Source of the DNA: Spirometra erinaceieuropaei | Lineage: Eukaryota; Platyhelminthes; Cestoda; Diphyllobothriidea; Diphyllobothriidae | Length of the DNA stretch: 64,000 nucleotides | Direction: 5' to 3' | Assembly (NCBI GenBank): GCA_902702965.1 | Contig: CACRXP010000175.1 | Coordinates: forward strand, 274,627-338,626 | Shown here: positions 59,518 to 64,000 of the stretch, piece after piece | Layout of the letters: each line of letters opens with the position of its first letter | Numbering within the stretch: the first letter of the stretch is position 1 | The notes under the pieces: generated by a model | The model's database searches: none | The model's input: the letters and a program-made list of their open reading frames with translations, nothing else | What the model was told of the DNA's origin: nothing | Program-made: the position numbers and the translations under genes

Positions 59518-60336
59518 TCATACAAAGCATCTGGGCGTATTGCACTGTAAATAGGCCATGTTCGCCAAAGCTTGTGCCTTTGCAATGACTGCTGTTCTCC
59601 GTGGGGACGAACGACTTTTTTGACGACTTTCTAAACATATCGATCACACAGATGAGGAAAGTTGAGTTTCGCCATATGCAAGGATAAGGGCCTCTGCGAC
59701 ACATAGATCATGTTTGCTTCAGAATTCGCACTGACATTGACCAGTTCCAGCCTCAGTGCCTCGGAACTTGCTAGATCCTGTAAAAGAATGCTCTGGGTAA
59801 AAGATAACCTCAGGACCTCCAGATTGCGCCTGATTACCTTTCGTATAAAATGCAGAACCAGAGCCGAAAAAGTAATTTTGCAAGAAAACTGGACGAGTGC
59901 ACCTTCGCGGAATGCTTCCTTGAATATACAGTCGTCGCTGAACCCCGGAGTGTCGAAAGTTATTGAGAAGACTGTTTCGCTGAAGCCGTCATAGGGAACA
60001 GTAATCGTGATTCCCGTAAGACGCTCCACACTAAGTTGCACAAAGTCTGTCAAATAAATCCCACCATTGCAGCGAGGGCACTTTTCTTTGTTTGTGGATT
60101 ATAAAATGCAAAAAAGCGCTATTGTGAAAGATGTCTAAGAATGGACAGCGCTTGACAATTAACAAGACATATGGATAGTACTTATTGAAGCCGATAAACA
60201 AAAAGTGGTCTGAATGACTAAATTTGACTGGAGTTTCTCAGGAGGGGTGTCGAGACGTACCGGAAGGGCGCGTGAAGCAGGTTTGGCAGAGAAGAGGAAA
60301 ATGGAGAACTAGGAGCAGCGTTAGGTCCGTGTACAT
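59518..60336 (-). pseudogene. Secreted-protein family copy 9 (subfamily I), pseudogene
   Basis: Exon 1 at 60336-60261 (76 nt, MYTDLTLLLVLHFPLLC), exon 2 at 60085-59838 (248 nt) and the start of exon 3 at 59777 all look normal, with donors GTACGT and GTAATC and acceptor TTTTACAG. Intron 2 is 60 nt and free of stops, so unspliced sequence stays open too. Exon 3 is broken: the lysine codon after DRYV is TAG (59633-59631), and about 20 nt later one base is missing relative to copy 6. The segment still ends at a TGA after NTPRCFV (59520-59518). Exon 3 is 260 nt where the intact length would be 261. The product would lack the last third of exon 3. It sits in the second copy of the 38-43 kb duplication. 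Confidence 0.8.
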
Positions 60337-60937
60337 GATGAGTGCTCTGCCACATGAACAACTGTCTAATGTTGACTTGAGAAGTCTGGATTTGAGTAGA
60401 GCTGACTGTCGGTCCCTGATTGGTCCTACGGCGTCAAAAATTTGGTGCGGTCTCCTTTTATGCTTTCGCCTCTCACGATGAACTAGCTCTTTGGCTCCAA
60501 ATCCGTCGTGAATGAACTTATGTCTCAGCATATGTAGCAGGTGCTTTTTTGGCTTATGCGTCTTACTCGCGTATTGTCAGGTGTTTACCTTCTACGCCTG
60601 TGTCCGTCTAATGCGCAGACTTTCTACGTGTCTATGGCTGAGGCCGCCGCGACAGGGGCATTCAGCAGGGGCTTGACTCCCTGACAGGTTGAAAATCGAC
60701 AGGGCATTCAGTCGCTTGCAGGGGCAGGTATCCGCTTATACTGTATTTCGCATCCTACCAAGTAAACTGCTGATTTTTGTGAACATCATGGGCTTTTATT
60801 TACGGCTTTTAGGGCCTTCGAAGGGAACATTGACTAAATCTCAAAAAAGCCGATAAATGGCGACTTCAGTGTCCAGGTAACGCTGCGCTCAAGTCACTCC
60901 AACGAAGAGCAGCCTGCTGTCTCGGGGGCGGGGGAGG

Positions 60938-62849
60938 TACAGTTGGTGACCTAACTCATTAGATATGTCGGAATTTACGACTGATTGTCAATAACTCGTA
61001 AACCGACCCCATTTCATAAGTCAAATGTGTAGAGTGATTAAGTGCAAGTTTGAAAGAATGAAAAACATAAAAGAAACACTAAGGCAGTGTTGTGTTGTTT
61101 AGTAGCGCCGATTTATTTCGAAAAGCGCAATATCTCGAAAACGTCAGAAATGAATCTTATTAAGTAAAGTTAGTTTTTAGATGCATCGAATGTATTTTCA
61201 TATTATAAACGTAGTAAATACGAATGTATACATAAAATAACGTCTAATAACAGTGTTTTAGTGAAGTTTACATCTAAATATCGCTTAATAAGTAGTGTGA
61301 TTTCATATATGACGGTTTGTCAATTGCCTACACTCCGATTGTAGATTCCAGAACAGTTTACAATTGTTTCTTTTGAAATTTTATTTTGTTGATGTAAGTG
61401 AGATGGAGTTCAACGAAAGAAGCTGGATTTTGCTTGATTTCACTGATTGGGACGTCGAAGGAACAAAGGTTTTCATAAGGTGACATACCATGTGGCCAGT
61501 TGGTGCCTAATAAATTTAAATAAAACTGACAGGTGTGATCGTAAACATACCATTTTGTGTTTATTGAGAGATCTTTTCTTTTGTTAAATTTATTTACACT
61601 ATTCCTTCATTCTGGATTACGTTGACTTTCAGATCGGCCTCGAATTGTCGTTGAATACTTCATGATTTTCAGCGTTTTTACCCGATGTTCTATAAAGACA
61701 GATTCTGAATCACCTGTCAGTTAAGAAGTTCAAAATAAGATTATTCCTGAAGACGTTACCGAATTAGTGAGTGTTCGGGCGCTCCTGTTCATGAAGATGG
61801 TCGTTTAGGTCCATGTAAAGGCTTATTCAAACATCAAACTTCATTTTTGAGAAAAATGTCTGTACACAACGAAAGTCAGCAACTAATATATCTTCGATCA
61901 ATAAAAAACTTTCCTTAATAAGTTACCTCTTTAAGCAGTGCTTCATTACTGCGTTCCGTAAGCGGATTTCTGTGGGCTTTGCACTTTTGCACGGCGAGGC
62001 AAAGTCAAAATTTGACACTTTTGGCCGTTTCCTTCACCTTCCTAAGAAATACTAATATTTTTTACCGTGAACATAAGAACACGCCTTTTTCTATATATTG
62101 AGGCCATTGCCGCGGATTTTACTCTCTTTCAGAATCCGTTCTTCGAGTATGAATGCACGGCGAAGCCTCCATGTAAATACTGATATTTTGCTCAAACTGT
62201 TTATGTTTTGCTCATCTTATTTCTGAATAAGATATGCACCAAGGCTAAACTACACGAAAAATAGTGCTTTATATGTTTAAAACTTGAAATGATCATTCCG
62301 TGGTGGTCATCTATGTGACATCAGGTAGAATTTTCCAAACGGCAAACCAATTTAGCTCTTTTAAACGAAAGAATCCATATCTGCGTTACTACTGCACTTT
62401 CAAGTCTTTAATCGAATAGATCTGCTAGTTTGACATCAAAAAAATTGATAAAACACCTGGTTTCCTTAAAATAACCTTTGTCCTAGCAGATCGATCACCC
62501 TGGTTAACATCGGACAGAAAATAAATTTTCATGTTCAGCTAAATTCGTTTATCAAAACTCTTGCTGATAAATTACTATCATTTCAATGAAAAAGTCGCTT
62601 AAATGCATAACCGGAGTCTAGGACATGTATTAGCATAGAAAATTGCACGAATATATTCAAACGTCCAGTTTCGCTGAAATTTACTGATATTTTTCTCGAT
62701 ATGATAACGGAAACACAATTTCAGCACACGAACATTATATTTTATTGAAGGAAGTGGATGAGCGTACAAAACGCTCAACATTAAAGGCTGTTAGAAATCC
62801 TCTCATTGTTTTCCGATACCAGCTTTCATGAGATAGGTCACGTACTGTA
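60938..62849. mobile_element. TIR element, long form, in the second copy of the duplication
   Basis: Same ends as the 40-kb copy (TACAGTTGGTGACCTAACTC ... GTGACCTATCTC inverted). It is somewhat longer because of about 180 nt (62.2-62.4 kb) that the 40-kb copy lacks. Flanking DNA is also duplicated, so it was copied with the segment rather than inserted separately. Confidence 0.6.
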
Positions 62850-63795
62850 TGTACGCGCACAAAATTCGTCCTGGCCTGTCAACAGCCATCAACACCATCA
62901 GTGAGGTTAGAGGGTAGATGGTGTTACCTGCTGACTTTGAGAGAATGCCACTGTCCAGCGACCACATTTCTTCAAACTACATTTCTCATTCACTCGTTAA
63001 TTCCTCGCGATATGCGCCAGTGTTCAGGGGCATGTAGTATCCAATTCGCTTTTGATGACTTTTTCGTTTAATGGTATTTCATTTGACTCAGGATCTCTTA
63101 CTCATTAGGTCCTTTCTGTTTTTTGGCATTTCGACCAAAAACGCGACGAATTTACCTAGGAGAGAACTTGCCCCTCTCTATAAATCCACCTTTGTTTGTG
63201 TTACCTATGAAAAGCAATGCTTTCGTGAGGGGAAGTTTACGTAATTCTTAAAAAATAGTATTTGCCCTGTAAGGCGACTTTTGATGCGGAACAGGATTTC
63301 AGCTGCTGTGCAGCCCATGCCACCTAGTTAAAGCAGTCAGGCATTTACAGGGGACAGTGGTGGACCTGAAATAGCGCATTTTATGACATCTGGCATTTGC
63401 ATGATTGTTAAACCTTTTCGTAAATATTGCCCAAAGTACTGGTTGTTTCAGGAAATAAAGAAATCTGCTGTGACTGTCTTTGCGATAACGTTGTCGGAAC
63501 TTGCAATCAGTTCGAGACCTTCCTAAAAGTCAAAAATTGTCCGAAGTTAGTTAATTTCTGCCAGTGTTATACGACGGACCCATAGTTGAGAAGATGGCCG
63601 AATACCGAAGACAGTCAGAAAGTTCACCTCTCACATGGGTCAGCCTGAGGGGTATGTAGTCCGCAATTAATTTTCAATAGCCCTTTAGGTTCATTTCCAT
63701 GTTGAACTGCTAGCGTAGGTCATGCTAGCATTAGATTCAAGTGTTTGAAAATGCCACATTTAACTGATTTTCATCTGAGAATGCTAGTATAAAGG

Positions 63796-63796
<1 letters not shown>

Positions 63797-63848
<52 letters not shown>
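63797..63848 (+). repeat. (GAT)n microsatellite, expanded sister
   Basis: About 17 GAT units in the second copy of the 38-43 kb segment, at the position of the 43.03-kb tract. Confidence 0.95.
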
Positions 63849-63851
<3 letters not shown>

Positions 63852-63958
63852 GGAAAATGAAGCGGAACACTGTTAATTGCTATATGAATGCGGTAGCATA
63901 ACAAATACATCCTAAAAAATACAGCAATTTCCTTTGCACGAGTCACCATTTTCTTCTA

Positions 63959-64000
63959 TTGTCTCTGATGAGGGGTTAAAGTGAGAATCCGAAACGTCAG
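63959..64000 (+). ncRNA. Hammerhead-ribozyme-like motif cut by the window end
   Basis: Same as the 43.2-kb site in the duplicated segment: GTCT, CTGATGA, GGGGTT...GAATCC, GAAAC, GTCAG, then the window ends. Confidence 0.48.

Larger units (their letters stand above)
58890..64000. repeat. Second copy of a direct segmental duplication (partner 38345-43265)
   Basis: The order is the same in both: flank with CGGCCTTCA, gene exons on the minus strand, exon 1, a 500-nt flank, long TIR element, about 1 kb of unique-looking sequence, GAT tract and hammerhead-like motif. Identity is visibly high, with long identical stretches around 42.6 and 63.35 kb. The copy continues beyond the window. Confidence 0.82.

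Noticed and set aside
63737..63949. Open frame with a long Ile run
   Set aside because: Translation of the (GAT)n microsatellite on the minus strand.

Overview
This window looks like gene-poor, repeat-rich DNA from an animal, most likely a parasitic flatworm. A cestode of the diphyllobothriid type is my best guess, but a trematode is possible. The reasons are short GT-AG introns, many relics of Penelope-like elements (PLEs) with a GIY-YIG endonuclease of the type abundant in flatworm genomes, a decayed gypsy retrotransposon, and tRNA-Gly-like SINE heads. There are no bacterial operons, rRNA genes or CRISPR arrays.

The one real gene system I can build is a dispersed family of small secreted proteins, not attributable to any family I know. 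Each unit has a CCAAT box 83-88 nt upstream of the start position and three exons. Exon 1 is 73 or 76 nt and encodes a signal peptide ending in CQ(T/A)C-like residues. Exon 2 is about 248-254 nt and carries KCPR, a YLTD(F/I)VQ motif, (D/E)DC and (F/V)SCKIT. Exon 3 is about 260-279 nt and carries an N-V-S sequon and a WAYLQ...RC-like tail. Five copies look intact (10461-8632 minus, 19920-20917 plus, 31939-31129 minus, 39770-38978 minus, 52837-53626 plus) and would make proteins of 190-200 residues. Four others are damaged (2001-1104 minus, 18112-18681 plus, 47513-48339 plus, 60336-59518 minus), and an exon-3 relic lies at 23444-23626. They form subfamilies: I (1 kb, 39 kb, 60 kb), II (9 kb, 20 kb), III (31 kb, 53 kb) and IV (18 kb, 48 kb).

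Layout: 0.3-2.4 kb, damaged subfamily I copy with its flanks. 3.8-7.3 kb, PLE fragments, one of them a foldback pair. 7.3-10.6 kb, intact subfamily II copy with a transposon in intron 1. 10.6-17.9 kb, nothing recognisable. 18.1-23.6 kb, pseudogene, intact subfamily II copy in an inverted duplication of 6.3-10.6 kb, PLE fragments and the exon-3 relic. 23.9-30.7 kb, PLE tails and a TIR element. 31.1-32.0 kb, intact subfamily III copy. 35.8-36.2 kb, LINE and SINE pieces. 37.7-43.3 kb, intact subfamily I copy with about 5 kb of downstream sequence. 43.7-47.3 kb, decayed gypsy element joined to a PLE fragment. 47.5-48.8 kb, damaged subfamily IV copy. 50.3-52.6 kb, inverted copy of the long TIR element. 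52.8-53.7 kb, intact subfamily III copy. 57.4 kb, SINE. 58.2-64.0 kb, second copy of the 38-43 kb segment, containing a damaged gene.

PLE-associated sites carry a repeated motif (CTGATGA, hairpin, GAAAC, GTC) that matches the core of a hammerhead ribozyme. A terminal-inverted-repeat element in about 0.9 kb and 1.7-1.9 kb forms recurs, once inside an intron of the gene family. Segmental duplication, in both direct and inverted orientation, appears to be how the family multiplied. All exon structures are read by eye from splice signals and paralogue comparison; no alignment or search was run.
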